A stretch of DNA of 64,000 nt from Pinibacter soli (GCF_029961145.1 NZ_JASBRG010000001.1:62001-126000), one strand, 5' to 3'. Positions 43,681 through 52,384 are shown, numbered from the stretch's first letter. Made by a program: numbers and translations. The notes: generated from the sequence alone by a model not told the origin.

Positions 43681-43784
43681 GATAATTGAAAGTTGAAAAT
43701 TGAAAATGGTTCTAAAAGCAAGAGACACTTCACAGAAACAATCATTTTCCATTTTCAACTTTCAACTTTCAACTTTCAATTATC
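43681..43784. repeat. TTGAAAG-word inverted repeat with unequal unit number
   Basis: The left arm is 43681-43709 (29 bases) and the right arm 43749-43784 (36 bases). Both begin with GATAATTGAAAG and end with GAAAATGG when read in the same sense, but the right arm has one extra seven-base TTGAAAG unit. The right arm overlaps the last codons of the CDF transporter gene. It lies between two convergent genes. Confidence 0.85.
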
Positions 43785-44765
43785 CAAACTGTGTTTCTTA
43801 TTCGAAATAATATTCTCCAGCGTCCATTCAATGCGCTTTTCAAAGGGGTGCAGGCGCTCGTCGCAGTCTTCTTTTATGCAAATGGCGCAGGAGAAATCCA
43901 GGCATGCATCTGTGTGCACAAAGAACTCTACACTTTCGCCAAAATTCTTTGTGATGAGTTCTATCAATCCATCGATTTCTTTGTGGGCTTCAATCACATT
44001 TAAATACCAGGGAACAGTAAGGTGGCAATCGATATGCAACACGCTGCCATACTTGATTACACGAAGATTGTGAAGATCAACCCAGTTGGGTCGACGGTTT
44101 TGGTTAAGCACTTTTACCAGCTTTCCGAGCAATTCCATGTCAGCTTCATCCATAATGCCGGCGATAGACGAACGGATGATCTTATAACCGGTGAAAATGA
44201 TGATCAATCCGAAAATGGCGGCAACTATACTATCGATGATCACAAGGTGCGTGAAATAGATGAGCACGAGACCAACCACAATCCCGATCGTAGAATAAGT
44301 ATCGGACTGCAAATGTTTTCCCCCTGCAATCAATGCAGCGGAATTACTTTTCTTGCCCTGTTTAATAGCGTAGGCTCCCACAAACCAGTTTACCACTCCT
44401 GCAAAAACAATCATCAGAATACCGTAGTCAACTTTGTGTATCTCTTGTGGCTCGATGAAATTAAGAATCGATTTGTATATGACGAAAGCACCCGCAATGC
44501 TTATCAACGTGCCTTCTACTGCGGCAGATAGAAATTCGGCCTTGCCATGTCCGTACGGATGATCGATATCTCTTGGCTTCGCCGCTACAAACAAGCTGTA
44601 CAAGCCAATGCAGCCGGCTACCACATTCACAATGCTTTCCAAAGCATCCGTTAATATCGAAACAGATTTTGTGAGGAAATAAGCTATGATCTTAACTATG
44701 AAAAGAAAAATCGCAACAGTAACAACTATCTTTTGTATGCGAATATTTACCTGCGCTGAATTCAA
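43776..44765 (-). CDS. Cation diffusion facilitator (metal efflux) transporter
   Basis: This 329-residue protein has six predicted helices. Transport-site residues are suggested by SILTDALESIVNVVAG in helix 2 (Asp40) and GGKHLQSDTYSTIG in helix 5 (the His and Asp of HxxxD). The HPYGHGKAEFLSA loop is a family signature. The cytoplasmic C-terminal domain ends with Cys/His-containing CLDFSCAICIKEDCDERLHP, which may bind metal. No ATG is near the start; the TTG at 44765 is the only close option after an upstream stop. The metal (Zn, Fe or other) is not decidable. Confidence 0.9.
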   Translation of the reverse strand: MNSAQVNIRIQKIVVTVAIFLFIVKIIAYFLTKSVSILTDALESIVNVVAGCIGLYSLFVAAKPRDIDHPYGHGKAEFLSAAVEGTLISIAGAFVIYKSILNFIEPQEIHKVDYGILMIVFAGVVNWFVGAYAIKQGKKSNSAALIAGGKHLQSDTYSTIGIVVGLVLIYFTHLVIIDSIVAAIFGLIIIFTGYKIIRSSIAGIMDEADMELLGKLVKVLNQNRRPNWVDLHNLRVIKYGSVLHIDCHLTVPWYLNVIEAHKEIDGLIELITKNFGESVEFFVHTDACLDFSCAICIKEDCDERLHPFEKRIEWTLENIISNKKHSLDN

Positions 44766-44778
44766 GGGAAACCAGTTT

Positions 44779-44926
44779 TAAGTGTTAAGTTGTAAGTAAT
44801 AAGTTTATACTGAATCGTTGGCTTTTATGCCTGAGCAAGAGTTGCTTTAAGTCTTCCAATCATAACCTTCTCGTATCAGCAGTTCACCAATACTAAAAAC
44901 TTACAACTTATTACTTAAAACTTACT
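44779..44926. repeat. TAAGTTGTAAGTAATAAG-word inverted repeat
   Basis: The left arm (44779-44806) and right arm (44894-44926) are imperfect complements made of AAGTTGTAAGTAATAAGTT words. They flank a loop of about 87 bases. It fills the gap between two co-directional genes, SOD and the CDF transporter. Confidence 0.7.
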
Positions 44927-45686
44927 ACCCTACTATTGTCTTATATCTATCCTGGACAAATTGCCAGTTTACCACGTTCCACCAGTTTTCAATGTAGTCG
45001 GGGCGTTTGTTCTGATATTTCAAATAGTAAGCATGTTCCCAAACATCAAGTCCCAAAAGAGGAATCCCTTTCTTTTCAGAAATGTCCATCAGGGTGTTGT
45101 CCTGGTTTGGTGTGGAAGTTATTTCAAGGTCCTTGTTGTTGTTTACGATAACCCATGCCCAGCCGCTTCCAAAGCGACTCTTGGCAGCATCATTAAACGC
45201 AGTTTTAAAATCTGCGAAAGATTTGAATTTGGTCTCAATAGCAGTAAGTAAATTTCCCGAAGGAGTACCGCCGCCATTTGATTTCATGCTTTTCCAAAAC
45301 AATTCATGGTTGTAATGGCCGCCTGCATTGTTGCGCATTTTGGTGGAATATTTGGAAATATTCGCCAGCACATTTTCAACAGAAGATGTATCTGTTACGC
45401 CTTCGGCTTGTGCGGCGTCTTTTAGATTTTTTGTATATCCGGCCGCATGTTTTGTGTAGTGTATTTCCATCGTCATCGCATCAATGTATGGCTCCAATGC
45501 TGCGTATGAATATGGCAAAGCTTGTTGATCGAAAGGTGTTTTGATTTTTGAAGGAATTGCAGCAGCTGTTTTCTTGCTTGACCCGCATCCTTCAATGATA
45601 GAACCGCCTACCATGGCGCCAACACCTAAGATAACTGTAGTTTTTGCTGAATCTTTTATGAACGTCCGGCGAGAAGATTGTTTCAT
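44925..45686 (-). CDS. Exported Mn/Fe superoxide dismutase with Tat-like signal
   Basis: This 253-residue enzyme dismutates superoxide. The N-terminus carries a twin-arginine-like motif (SSRRTFIKDSAK) and a lipobox-like IIEGC at Cys34, so the enzyme is probably exported and lipid-anchored; most bacterial homologues are cytosolic and near 200 residues. Metal ligands are His76 (MEIHYTKHAAGY), His127 (NHELFW), Asp214 and His218 (LGLDVWEHAYYLKYQN). The Gln in TPNQDNTL suggests a Mn-type active site. The start is the ATG at 45686, preceded by a -7 box. Confidence 0.92.
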   Translation of the reverse strand: MKQSSRRTFIKDSAKTTVILGVGAMVGGSIIEGCGSSKKTAAAIPSKIKTPFDQQALPYSYAALEPYIDAMTMEIHYTKHAAGYTKNLKDAAQAEGVTDTSSVENVLANISKYSTKMRNNAGGHYNHELFWKSMKSNGGGTPSGNLLTAIETKFKSFADFKTAFNDAAKSRFGSGWAWVIVNNNKDLEITSTPNQDNTLMDISEKKGIPLLGLDVWEHAYYLKYQNKRPDYIENWWNVVNWQFVQDRYKTIVG

Positions 45687-45702
45687 AACAGGGAAGTTTG
45701 GT

Positions 45703-45710
45703 CAAAATTA
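45703..45710 (-). promoter_or_regulatory. -7 promoter box of the SOD gene
   Basis: On the minus strand TAATTTTG (45710-45703) matches TAnnTTTG and lies 16 bases before the ATG. No good -33 element is seen, so confidence is modest. Confidence 0.45.
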
Positions 45711-45784
45711 ATTATTTAAAACCAGTCAGTTATAGAAAAAATTATGCCGCTGAAAGTTTAACCTTAATACCTCGTTGCAATACC

Positions 45785-47212
45785 TTAAGCGCTATTTTTC
45801 TTACGGCTTATTTTTTGAAGAAAAGGGCCTATCTGCTTAAAAATACGATGATAAAACTCCTTGTTGAACAACTGGGAATCCCTCATTGCTTTGTAAGTTA
45901 AAAATGCCCCTACCGGCACGAGCACAAATGTGGCCATCCACATTCCTACAAACGGCGTAAGCACGTCTTCCTTTACAAACTTTTGCCCGAAATTGTTCAA
46001 AAGGAAAAATACCACGAAGAATATCACCGCAAAAACCAGTGGCATTCCAATCCCTCCTTTTCTTATGATGGAACCAAGTGGCGCTCCGATAAAAAACAAA
46101 ACAAGACAGGCGAGTGACATTGAAAACTTCTGATGCCAGCCAATTTTATAGTAGCGCAGTTCCTTTCGTCTATCGTCATACGCAGGAAGAATACTTTCAA
46201 TCGTGGATTTAATGCCCGTCGCCTGCGAAACCAATCTTTCATTGGTTGACGCCCAGGCGCTGTCCGGAATAATGTCTTTGATAGATTTTACTTTTTTTAC
46301 CGAATCAACTTTCGCCCAACCAGAATCAACGTACTTGGCAAGAGGCAAGTAATTCATAGCCGTCACTTTTTTCTGATGATCAATCATTTTACCAACGGAG
46401 TCAATAGATATCGAAAGCTGTCGCACACTCAACATTTGCCAATTGTTCTTAAAAGCACTGTCGCTCGTAGAGTTAAATAAAAACGAGCTCATGTCAAATG
46501 ATTTCTGAAACTCCTTAAAACCAAGCCTTATGTATTCTGTTCCACCACCGCGGCTTCCCCGTTCCTGGTACCGCCATCCATTTTTAAATTTGAATATCAG
46601 GGACCGTTTGTCAGGCGACAATGTGATCACACCTTTATCGGCAACAATAAAATTGTCCTGCAGATTATAATCCTTTTCGTAGATGACAACATTTGTTACC
46701 GTGGAGTCATCTTTTTCCTTCTTACCCACTTTGATCGCATAACCCGGAATGCTGGTGTAGAATGACCCTTCCTTTAAATCAAATGCTGGTTTCTTGTTGA
46801 TTATATCATATTTCAACCTGTTGAAACGAAGATTACAAACAGGAATAATGTAGTTGTTGAACATGAACGCGACGCCGCAAATAAAAAGCGTGGTAACAAA
46901 AAGGGGACGCATAAATCTTAGTAGTGGAATGCCGGCAGATTTTATGGCCACCAACTCAAAGGTTTCGCCAAGATTACCAAAGGTCATAATGGAAGACAAC
47001 AACACAGCCAGCGGTAATGCCAGTGGAACCACTGTAGCAGCCACATACATCACGAATTTAAGAATAGTGAAAAGATCAATACCCTTACCAACAATATCAT
47101 CAATGTACAGCCAGAAAAACTGCAGCACCAACACGAATGATGTAATGAAAAGAGTGGCAATAAATGGTCCTACGAAGGCTTTAACGATTAGTTTGTCTAA
47201 TTTTTTTATCAC
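45785..47212 (-). CDS. LptF/LptG-family lipopolysaccharide transport permease
   Basis: This 475-residue protein is the YjgP/YjgQ-type membrane part of the LPS export ABC transporter. It has three N-terminal helices (residues about 12-130, with LALPLAVLLSSIMTFGNLGE), a large periplasmic beta domain (about 140-370) and three C-terminal helices (SLACLVLFFIGAPLGSIIRK). The start is the GTG at 47212 because no nearby ATG exists. The partner permease and ATPase are not in the window. The upstream hypothetical gene is divergent. Confidence 0.9.
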   Translation of the reverse strand: MIKKLDKLIVKAFVGPFIATLFITSFVLVLQFFWLYIDDIVGKGIDLFTILKFVMYVAATVVPLALPLAVLLSSIMTFGNLGETFELVAIKSAGIPLLRFMRPLFVTTLFICGVAFMFNNYIIPVCNLRFNRLKYDIINKKPAFDLKEGSFYTSIPGYAIKVGKKEKDDSTVTNVVIYEKDYNLQDNFIVADKGVITLSPDKRSLIFKFKNGWRYQERGSRGGGTEYIRLGFKEFQKSFDMSSFLFNSTSDSAFKNNWQMLSVRQLSISIDSVGKMIDHQKKVTAMNYLPLAKYVDSGWAKVDSVKKVKSIKDIIPDSAWASTNERLVSQATGIKSTIESILPAYDDRRKELRYYKIGWHQKFSMSLACLVLFFIGAPLGSIIRKGGIGMPLVFAVIFFVVFFLLNNFGQKFVKEDVLTPFVGMWMATFVLVPVGAFLTYKAMRDSQLFNKEFYHRIFKQIGPFLQKISRKKNSA

Positions 47213-47246
47213 GGGCCGTAAATAAATTCGTGAATATCTTTATGCT

Positions 47247-47852
47247 ATGGTCGTAACAAAAATAATGCTTTCAGAAGACGAATTGCAGTTAGTTCAAAAT
47301 AGCGGGTGGATTTTAACAAAGAATGCCATAATTGGGAAAGTCTACACGATGTTTGGAAATGTTGCAGAACTGTTGCATGATCATGTAAACGAGCGTCAGC
47401 ACTCACTTCCGGAAAATTGCTCAACCAACAACCCTAAAATTTCCAAAGGCGAAAAGTACGAAGATCTGCCTTATGTAATGTTGGACTATCCGCGTTTTTT
47501 TACGAAGGAAGAAATTGTTGCTGTAAGAAATTTTTTCTGGTGGGGAAACTATTTCAGCACTACACTACATGTGCGCGGCCTGCATAGGCACAAAGTCGCG
47601 GCAAGTATTCTTGAACAATTTGAATACTTAGCGGCAAAGCAATTTTATTTGTCTACAGGAGGAAGCGAATGGGACCACAATATCGATGGCAGCAACTATT
47701 CTTTGCTGAATGGCTACAGCAAAACTGCTTTGTCAGATGTTTTGGAGAAAAGTAATTTTATAAAACTTGCTGTAAAATTCCCTCTTAAAGAATGGTCTAT
47801 TGCGGAGAAACAATTGGAAAATTCTTCAATTGAAATGCTTACGCTTTTATAA
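47247..47852 (+). CDS. Conserved-looking protein of unknown function
   Basis: This 201-residue soluble protein starts at the ATG at 47247; ATG at 47265 (MLSEDELQLVQNSGWILTKN) is an alternative. It has a helical first third, YPRFFTKEEIVAVRNFFWWG in the middle and GSNYSLLNGYSKTALSDVLEK near the C-terminus. I do not recognise the family. A TATCTTTA sequence nine bases upstream resembles a -7 box. It is divergent from the LptF/G gene and convergent with the START-like gene. Confidence 0.75.
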   Translation: MVVTKIMLSEDELQLVQNSGWILTKNAIIGKVYTMFGNVAELLHDHVNERQHSLPENCSTNNPKISKGEKYEDLPYVMLDYPRFFTKEEIVAVRNFFWWGNYFSTTLHVRGLHRHKVAASILEQFEYLAAKQFYLSTGGSEWDHNIDGSNYSLLNGYSKTALSDVLEKSNFIKLAVKFPLKEWSIAEKQLENSSIEMLTLL

Positions 47853-47886
47853 AAAGTAGTAAAGCTTTGAGGCTTTACCGCTTTTT
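47851..47886. terminator. Bidirectional terminator hairpin
   Basis: AAAAAG and GTAAAGC pair with GCTTTAC and CTTTTT (47851-47865 with 47872-47886), leaving a six-base loop and a two-base internal mismatch. A and T tracts flank both sides. It lies between the convergent unknown gene and START-like gene and fits a terminator for both. Confidence 0.8.
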
Positions 47887-47896
47887 ACTTTATCAA

Positions 47897-48277
47897 TTAA
47901 CTTCCAATACGGTGCAATAGGTCCTTAACCTGGTAGCTCCATAATTGGCTTTGATCCTTAATGTCTTTTTTGTCAGCAAAATCCTTCACAACCAAAATTG
48001 TTTGATTGCTTACTTCAGATTTTTCAATGCGAAATTCAAAGTACTCTTCAGCCGGCGCATGCTGCCAATGAAAACGAATGAAACTCTCTTCCTCGCTTTC
48101 CACAACATCTGCTTTTTCAACAGAACCGTTCCATGAAAAGCTAAAAATATTATCTCTTTCATCCACTTTGTCTGCGAACCATTCCTGCAACCCGGAGGCC
48201 GTGCTCAGGAATTCAAAGAGTATCGATGGTGAACACCTAACGGGATACTCGAGTGTAAAAATTTGTTTTTTGCTCAT
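47897..48277 (-). CDS. START-like (SRPBCC) domain protein
   Basis: This 126-residue small ligand-binding-fold protein is of the AHSA1/SRPBCC type. The opening strand and helix are visible (FTLEYPVRCSPSILFEFLST), followed by ASGLQEWFADKVDERDN, matching the conserved LxxWFADxV segment, and a final helix (DQSQLWSYQVKDLLHRIGS). No ligand can be inferred. The start is the ATG at 48277. It is a common single-copy neighbour-independent gene in Bacteroidota. Confidence 0.87.
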   Translation of the reverse strand: MSKKQIFTLEYPVRCSPSILFEFLSTASGLQEWFADKVDERDNIFSFSWNGSVEKADVVESEEESFIRFHWQHAPAEEYFEFRIEKSEVSNQTILVVKDFADKKDIKDQSQLWSYQVKDLLHRIGS

Positions 48278-48584
48278 CTACCTTATTCAATTCAAAAAAT
48301 TACCAATGCGCAATAATAGAAAAATAATTAATGTAGAAAAGAGATTTGCACAATAAATTTTACTAGAAATTAGTTTTCATATGATTATACAACGTGTTTT
48401 TTCTAATTTTTCGGGAAAATACTATCCAAAATAGATTTTTTTGGTCGTGTTATAATATTTGTTAAATTGCTAATGCATAGGGAGGAGTGGAGAAAGACAC
48501 TTTGTGAGTAGCAAAAACTTAACCATAATTTTTTTAAAATATACCATTCATAACCAAAACAGCTTTAGATAAAAAACCTCACCT
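48278..48584. other. Gap upstream of rpoD
   Basis: This 307-base very AT-rich region separates the divergent START-like gene and rpoD. An imperfect -7-like taatatttg (48453-48461) is present about 120 bases before the rpoD ATG. I see no gene, clear terminator or word repeat. Confidence 0.45.
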
Positions 48585-49460
48585 ATGAGCATGCGACAAC
48601 TCAAAATCACGAAATCTATCACCAATCGTGAATCACAAAGTCTGGAGAAATATCTCCAGGAGATTGGAAAGGTAGAATTGATCAGTCCCGAAGAAGAGGT
48701 CCGTTTGGCCCGCCTGATTAAAGAAGGCGATCAAAGGGCACTCGACAGACTTACCAAAGCAAACCTCCGTTTTGTTGTATCCGTTGCAAAACAGTACCAG
48801 AACCAAGGCTTATCACTTCCCGACCTGATTAACGAAGGCAACCTCGGCCTCATAAAAGCAGCCCAACGTTTCGATGAAACTCGCGGCTTTAAATTCATCT
48901 CTTACGCCGTTTGGTGGATCCGCCAAAGTATTTTACAAGCTCTTGCAGAACAATCACGAATCGTTCGTTTACCACTCAACAAGGTTGGCTTGACGAATCG
49001 TATTCAAAAAGCATTTTCGCAGCTTGAACAGGAATATGAACGTGAACCATCCCCTGAAGAACTGGCTGAAATGCTGGAACTCGATATTGATGAGGTTTCA
49101 TCAACGCTCGGCGTTTCTGCCCGCCATGTAAGCATGGATACTCCCCTTTCTGAAGGCGAAGACAATACACTGATTGATGTTCTTGAAAACCCCAACGCCG
49201 AAAGAACCGAAAAACGCATTGAGCACGACGAATCTTTAAAACAAGAAATCGATCGATCCCTAAAAGCGCTTACTGAGCGTCAGAAAGAAGTTATCTGCTT
49301 TTTCTTTGGAATTGGTGTAGATCATCCGATGAGCCTTGAAGATATCGGCGAAAAATTCTGCTTAACACGCGAACGCGTTCGCCAGATAAAGGACAAAGCG
49401 ATCACTAAATTGAAATCAAATTCCAGATCAAAGGTTTTACGTAGCTACCTGGGCGTTTAA
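48585..49460 (+). CDS. rpoD: Primary sigma factor (short RpoD/SigA type)
   Basis: This 291-residue sigma-70 group 1/2 factor has region 1.2 ([20 protein letters not shown]), region 2 with [20 protein letters not shown] and [20 protein letters not shown] (the -10/-7 recognition helix), region 3, and region 4 with [20 protein letters not shown]. Region 1.1 is absent, as in the Bacteroidota primary sigma factor that reads the TTTG/TAnnTTTG promoters noted here. The start is the ATG at 48585 ([18 protein letters not shown]). It is monocistronic, followed by a repeat-containing gap. Confidence 0.95.
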   Translation: MSMRQLKITKSITNRESQSLEKYLQEIGKVELISPEEEVRLARLIKEGDQRALDRLTKANLRFVVSVAKQYQNQGLSLPDLINEGNLGLIKAAQRFDETRGFKFISYAVWWIRQSILQALAEQSRIVRLPLNKVGLTNRIQKAFSQLEQEYEREPSPEELAEMLELDIDEVSSTLGVSARHVSMDTPLSEGEDNTLIDVLENPNAERTEKRIEHDESLKQEIDRSLKALTERQKEVICFFFGIGVDHPMSLEDIGEKFCLTRERVRQIKDKAITKLKSNSRSKVLRSYLGV

Positions 49461-49567
49461 CCGTAAAGACGATATTCTATAGAAAAAATTTACTTTATTG
49501 AGCCTCAACCAGGCTCTCGTACTTTTTTATACCTAATTGATTGAGAAGAAGGGAAATGACCCAAAAA

Positions 49568-49608
49568 CCATTTTCAACTTTCAACTTTCAATTTTCCATT
49601 CTCAATTA
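49568..49608. repeat. TCAACTT-word arm upstream of ffh
   Basis: The tract (ttttcaactttcaactttcaa and degenerate copies) is the complement of the TTGAAAG word seen at 43681. The only possible partner is the short aaaattgagaaaat at 49671-49684, next to the ffh start. It is therefore mostly a solitary arm. Confidence 0.55.
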
Positions 49609-49613
49609 ACATT

Positions 49614-49621
49614 TATATTTG
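49614..49621 (+). promoter_or_regulatory. -7 promoter box of ffh
   Basis: TATATTTG matches TAnnTTTG exactly. Transcription would start near 49626, just upstream of the leader hairpin at 49632. No convincing -33 box is seen because the upstream DNA is the word-repeat arm. Confidence 0.55.
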
Positions 49622-49631
49622 CAAACTTATT

Positions 49632-49659
49632 AAGGTGAATGTATCGTTACATTCACCTT
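49632..49659 (+). promoter_or_regulatory. Perfect 12-bp hairpin in the ffh leader
   Basis: AAGGTGAATGTA (49632-49643), loop TCGT, and its exact complement (49648-49659) lie between the predicted transcription start and the ffh ATG, and are followed by TTCATTTT. It could be a leader attenuator, an RNA-stability element, or the terminator of upstream transcription. It is not made of the usual repeat words. Confidence 0.6.
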
Positions 49660-49683
49660 TTCATTTTAGAAAATTGAGAAAAT

Positions 49684-51006
49684 ATGTTTGAGTCATTAAG
49701 CGAACGGCTTGATTCGGCCTTTAAGAGTTTGAAAGGTGAAGGCAGAATTACGGAACTTAATATTGCGTCTACTGTAAAGGAAATTCGTCGTGCGTTGATC
49801 GACGCTGACGTTAACTATAAAATTGCCAAAGAATTTACCGATAAAATAAAAGATGCTGCAGTCGGCGAAAAGGTTATTACGGCCATCAGTCCCGGCCAGT
49901 TGATGACGAAAATCGTGAAGGATGAACTGACCCAATTAATGGGCGGTAACGAAGTGGAACTCAACGCAAAGGGCAACCCTGCCATCATTTTGATCGCCGG
50001 TTTGCAAGGTTCGGGTAAAACAACCTTCAGCGGTAAACTCGCTAATTACCTGAAAAGCAAAAAAGGCTTTTCTCCTATGCTCGTTGCAGCGGATATCTAC
50101 AGACCTGCGGCGATCGATCAGTTGAAAGTACTTGGTGGCCAGATAGGTGTGGATGTGTACAGCGAGCCTGAAAACAAAGACGCTGTTGCCATTGCACAAA
50201 ACGCTGTAAAAGAAGCCAGAACAAGAAACAAGAACGTTCTGATCATAGATACTGCCGGCCGTTTAGCCGTTGACGAGGTGATGATGACCGAAGTGGCGAA
50301 TGTAAAAAATGCTGTGAATCCTCAGGAGATCCTTTTCGTAGTGGATTCAATGACCGGTCAGGACGCTGTAAACACTGCAAAAGCGTTCAATGACAGATTG
50401 AACTTCAGTGGCGTTGTTCTTACAAAACTCGATGGTGATACTCGTGGTGGTGCCGCTCTTTCCATTAAGTACACGGTTGATAAGCCCATCAAATTCATCA
50501 GCAGTGGTGAAAAAATGGACACGCTGGATGTGTTTTATCCTGAGAGGATGGCACAGCGTATCCTTGGCATGGGTGATATCACTACCCTTGTGGAAAAAGC
50601 GCAAGCTCAGTACGACGAGGCACAAGCTAAGAAATTGGAAAAAAAGATCCGTAAAAATCAGTTTGATTTTGAGGACTTCAAACAGCAATTGGACCAGATC
50701 AAAAAAATGGGTAATTTGAAAGACTTGATGGGTATGATTCCTGGCGTGGGAAAAGCCATTAAGGATATAGAGATCAGCGATGATGCGTTCAAAGGCATTG
50801 AAGCAATGATCAATTCAATGACTCCTTACGAAAGAGCAAACCCGGATTCCATAAATCCTAGTCGTCGTACAAGGATCGCTAAAGGAAGTGGCAAGGAACT
50901 TGTAGATGTAAATGCCTTCATGAAGCAATTCGAACAAATGAAGAGCATGATGAAGATGATGAATAAAATGCCAATGGGCCGCATGGGCGGGTTTGGTAAG
51001 AGATAA
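49684..51006 (+). CDS. ffh: Signal recognition particle protein Ffh
   Basis: This 440-residue GTPase targets nascent membrane proteins together with 4.5S RNA. The order is N domain (1-90), G domain with GLQGSGKTTFSGKLA (G1, about residues 104-118), the DTAGR motif, TKLDGDTRGGAALS and GEKMDTLDVFYPERMAQRIL, then the Met-rich M domain (about 320-440) ending in MKMMNKMPMGRMGGFGKR. The start is the ATG at 49684. The signal sequence-binding Met cluster is present. Confidence 0.97.
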   Translation: MFESLSERLDSAFKSLKGEGRITELNIASTVKEIRRALIDADVNYKIAKEFTDKIKDAAVGEKVITAISPGQLMTKIVKDELTQLMGGNEVELNAKGNPAIILIAGLQGSGKTTFSGKLANYLKSKKGFSPMLVAADIYRPAAIDQLKVLGGQIGVDVYSEPENKDAVAIAQNAVKEARTRNKNVLIIDTAGRLAVDEVMMTEVANVKNAVNPQEILFVVDSMTGQDAVNTAKAFNDRLNFSGVVLTKLDGDTRGGAALSIKYTVDKPIKFISSGEKMDTLDVFYPERMAQRILGMGDITTLVEKAQAQYDEAQAKKLEKKIRKNQFDFEDFKQQLDQIKKMGNLKDLMGMIPGVGKAIKDIEISDDAFKGIEAMINSMTPYERANPDSINPSRRTRIAKGSGKELVDVNAFMKQFEQMKSMMKMMNKMPMGRMGGFGKR

Positions 51007-51122
51007 GTTGATAGTTAATGGTTATTAGTTGTTAGATTTGTAACAACGGAAAATTGCAGAGTACAGTTGACTGGTTGATAATCAATGCTAACAACTATCA
51101 ACCAAAAGCAAACAACTATTTA
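51006..51122. repeat. AGTTGTTAGTTGAT-word inverted repeat after ffh
   Basis: The left arm (51006-51035) and right arm (51088-51122) are imperfect complements of TTGATAGTT/TTAGTTGTTAG words. The words match the element at 39409-39513. It lies between the co-directional ffh and rpsP genes, starting four bases before the ffh stop ends. Confidence 0.7.
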
Positions 51123-51145
51123 GAAAATTCTTAGCATTTATTAAA

Positions 51146-51176
51146 TTTGCTAAAACGAAAAGGATTGGTATTTTTG
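51146..51176 (+). promoter_or_regulatory. Candidate rpsP promoter
   Basis: TTTG (51146-51149), a 19-base spacer, and TATTTTTG (51169-51176) fit the Bacteroidota consensus fully. A second TAAATTTG overlaps the -33 element (51142-51149). The predicted leader is about 50 bases before the rpsP ATG. Confidence 0.65.
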
Positions 51177-51231
51177 CAATCCTTGAAAAGAGTAAACCCT
51201 ATTTGTTCAAGCATTTAAATTTCTATTTAAG

Positions 51232-51684
51232 ATGCCAGTAAAAATGAGACTTCAACGTCACGGCTCAAAAAAAAGACCATTCTACTTTGTAGTGGTAGCC
51301 GATGCACGTGCACCAAGAGATGGTAAATTCATCCAAAAAATCGGTACTTACAATCCACAAACAGTTCCTGCTACAGTACAGCTCGATCGCCAAAAAGCGC
51401 TTGACTGGTTGCACAAAGGTGCTCAACCAACTGACACTGTTCGCAGAATCCTGTCTTTCAAAGGCGTATTGTACCTGAAGCATTTACTGCGCGGAGTTAA
51501 ATTAGGCTTGTTCGACGATGCTACAGCTATGATTAAATTCGAAGCTTGGCATAAAGAACACGAAGTTCAAATTAAACGTCGCCAGGAAGAGCACAGAAAA
51601 GCAAGATTTTCCAAAAGACCACAACAACCAATCGTAAAGAGAGTTGAACGCAAAGCTGAAGGCGATGCGGGTGCTGAAGGATAA
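51232..51684 (+). CDS. rpsP: 30S ribosomal protein S16
   Basis: This 150-residue ribosomal protein bS16 starts at the ATG at 51232 ([20 protein letters not shown]). The conserved core [20 protein letters not shown] is near residues 24-43. The protein is longer than the E. coli form (82) because of a charged C-terminal extension ([19 protein letters not shown] onward), common in Bacteroidota. It is followed by a strong terminator, so rimM next door is probably transcribed separately. Confidence 0.96.
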   Translation: MPVKMRLQRHGSKKRPFYFVVVADARAPRDGKFIQKIGTYNPQTVPATVQLDRQKALDWLHKGAQPTDTVRRILSFKGVLYLKHLLRGVKLGLFDDATAMIKFEAWHKEHEVQIKRRQEEHRKARFSKRPQQPIVKRVERKAEGDAGAEG

Positions 51685-51707
51685 ATCAATTTTTTGCGAA
51701 AAAAATT

Positions 51708-51742
51708 AAAATCCCGGTGATTTATCATCGGGATTTTTTTCT
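51708..51742 (+). terminator. Intrinsic terminator after rpsP
   Basis: AATCCCGGTGA (51710-51720) pairs with TCATCGGGATT (51725-51735) with one G-U and a four-base loop. It is followed by a T run, and A residues precede the stem. It lies 25 bases after the rpsP stop. Confidence 0.88.
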
Positions 51743-51757
51743 TTACAAAAGGCAAAT

Positions 51758-51843
51758 GGAACGCAGATCGTCATGATTTTTATGATTTGCCAAGATTTTT
51801 TCTAAATCATCATAAATCATGACAATCTTGAAAATCTGCGTTC
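51758..51843. repeat. GGAACGCAGAT inverted repeat before rimM
   Basis: The left arm (51758-51787) and right arm (51815-51843) are near-complementary and belong to the same family as 2162-2312 and 18441-18475. The right arm contains the shared AATCTTGAAAATCTGCGTTC. A short TCAACTTTCAA piece of a second word family follows before the rimM start. Confidence 0.75.
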
Positions 51844-51868
51844 TCGTCGCATTTTCAACTTTCAATTA

Positions 51869-52384
51869 ATGACAAACTATAACACTCTCGGTAAATTCGT
51901 TGCCACCTTTGGCGTGAAAGGAGAATTGGTTCTCCAGCATCATCTTGGCAAAAAAACGGCGCTAAAAGGGCTGGAAGTTCTGTTTGTAGAGGTTAAGAAG
52001 GATGAATTCCTTCCCTACTTCATCCAGGAAGCTCGAATGAAAAACGACAGTGAAGTGTACATTAAACTCGAAGGCGTTGACACAAAGGAAGTCGCACAAA
52101 AACTCACACAAAAACAACTTTGGCTTCCGGAAGAAGACTTTCAGAAATATGCCGGCAAATCTGCGCCGGTTTCGTTACTCGGCTATCACCTGATTGACGA
52201 AGGAAAAGATCTTGGAGAAATCCTTGAAGTGATCGAGCAACCGCACCAGGTGCTTGCCAAGATAGATCTAAACGGCAACGAAGCGCTTATTCCTATTCAT
52301 ACAGATACACTCGAAAAAATAGACCGCAAGAACAAAAAAGTGCATGTTATATTGCCGGATGGATTGCTGGAATTGTATATGTAA
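51869..52384 (+). CDS. rimM: Ribosome maturation factor RimM
   Basis: This 171-residue 16S rRNA-processing factor binds ribosomal protein S19 in the assembling small subunit. The N-terminal beta domain contains GKFVATFGVKGELVLQHHLG; the C-terminal PRC-barrel part contains LLGYHLIDEGKDLGEILEVI and NGNEALIPIHTDTLEKIDRK followed by VILPDGLLELYM. The start is the ATG at 51869. The gene usually lies with rpsP, trmD and rplS; here rpsP is upstream but trmD does not follow. Its 3' end overlaps the convergent DinB-like gene by 38 bases. Confidence 0.95.
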   Translation: MTNYNTLGKFVATFGVKGELVLQHHLGKKTALKGLEVLFVEVKKDEFLPYFIQEARMKNDSEVYIKLEGVDTKEVAQKLTQKQLWLPEEDFQKYAGKSAPVSLLGYHLIDEGKDLGEILEVIEQPHQVLAKIDLNGNEALIPIHTDTLEKIDRKNKKVHVILPDGLLELYM

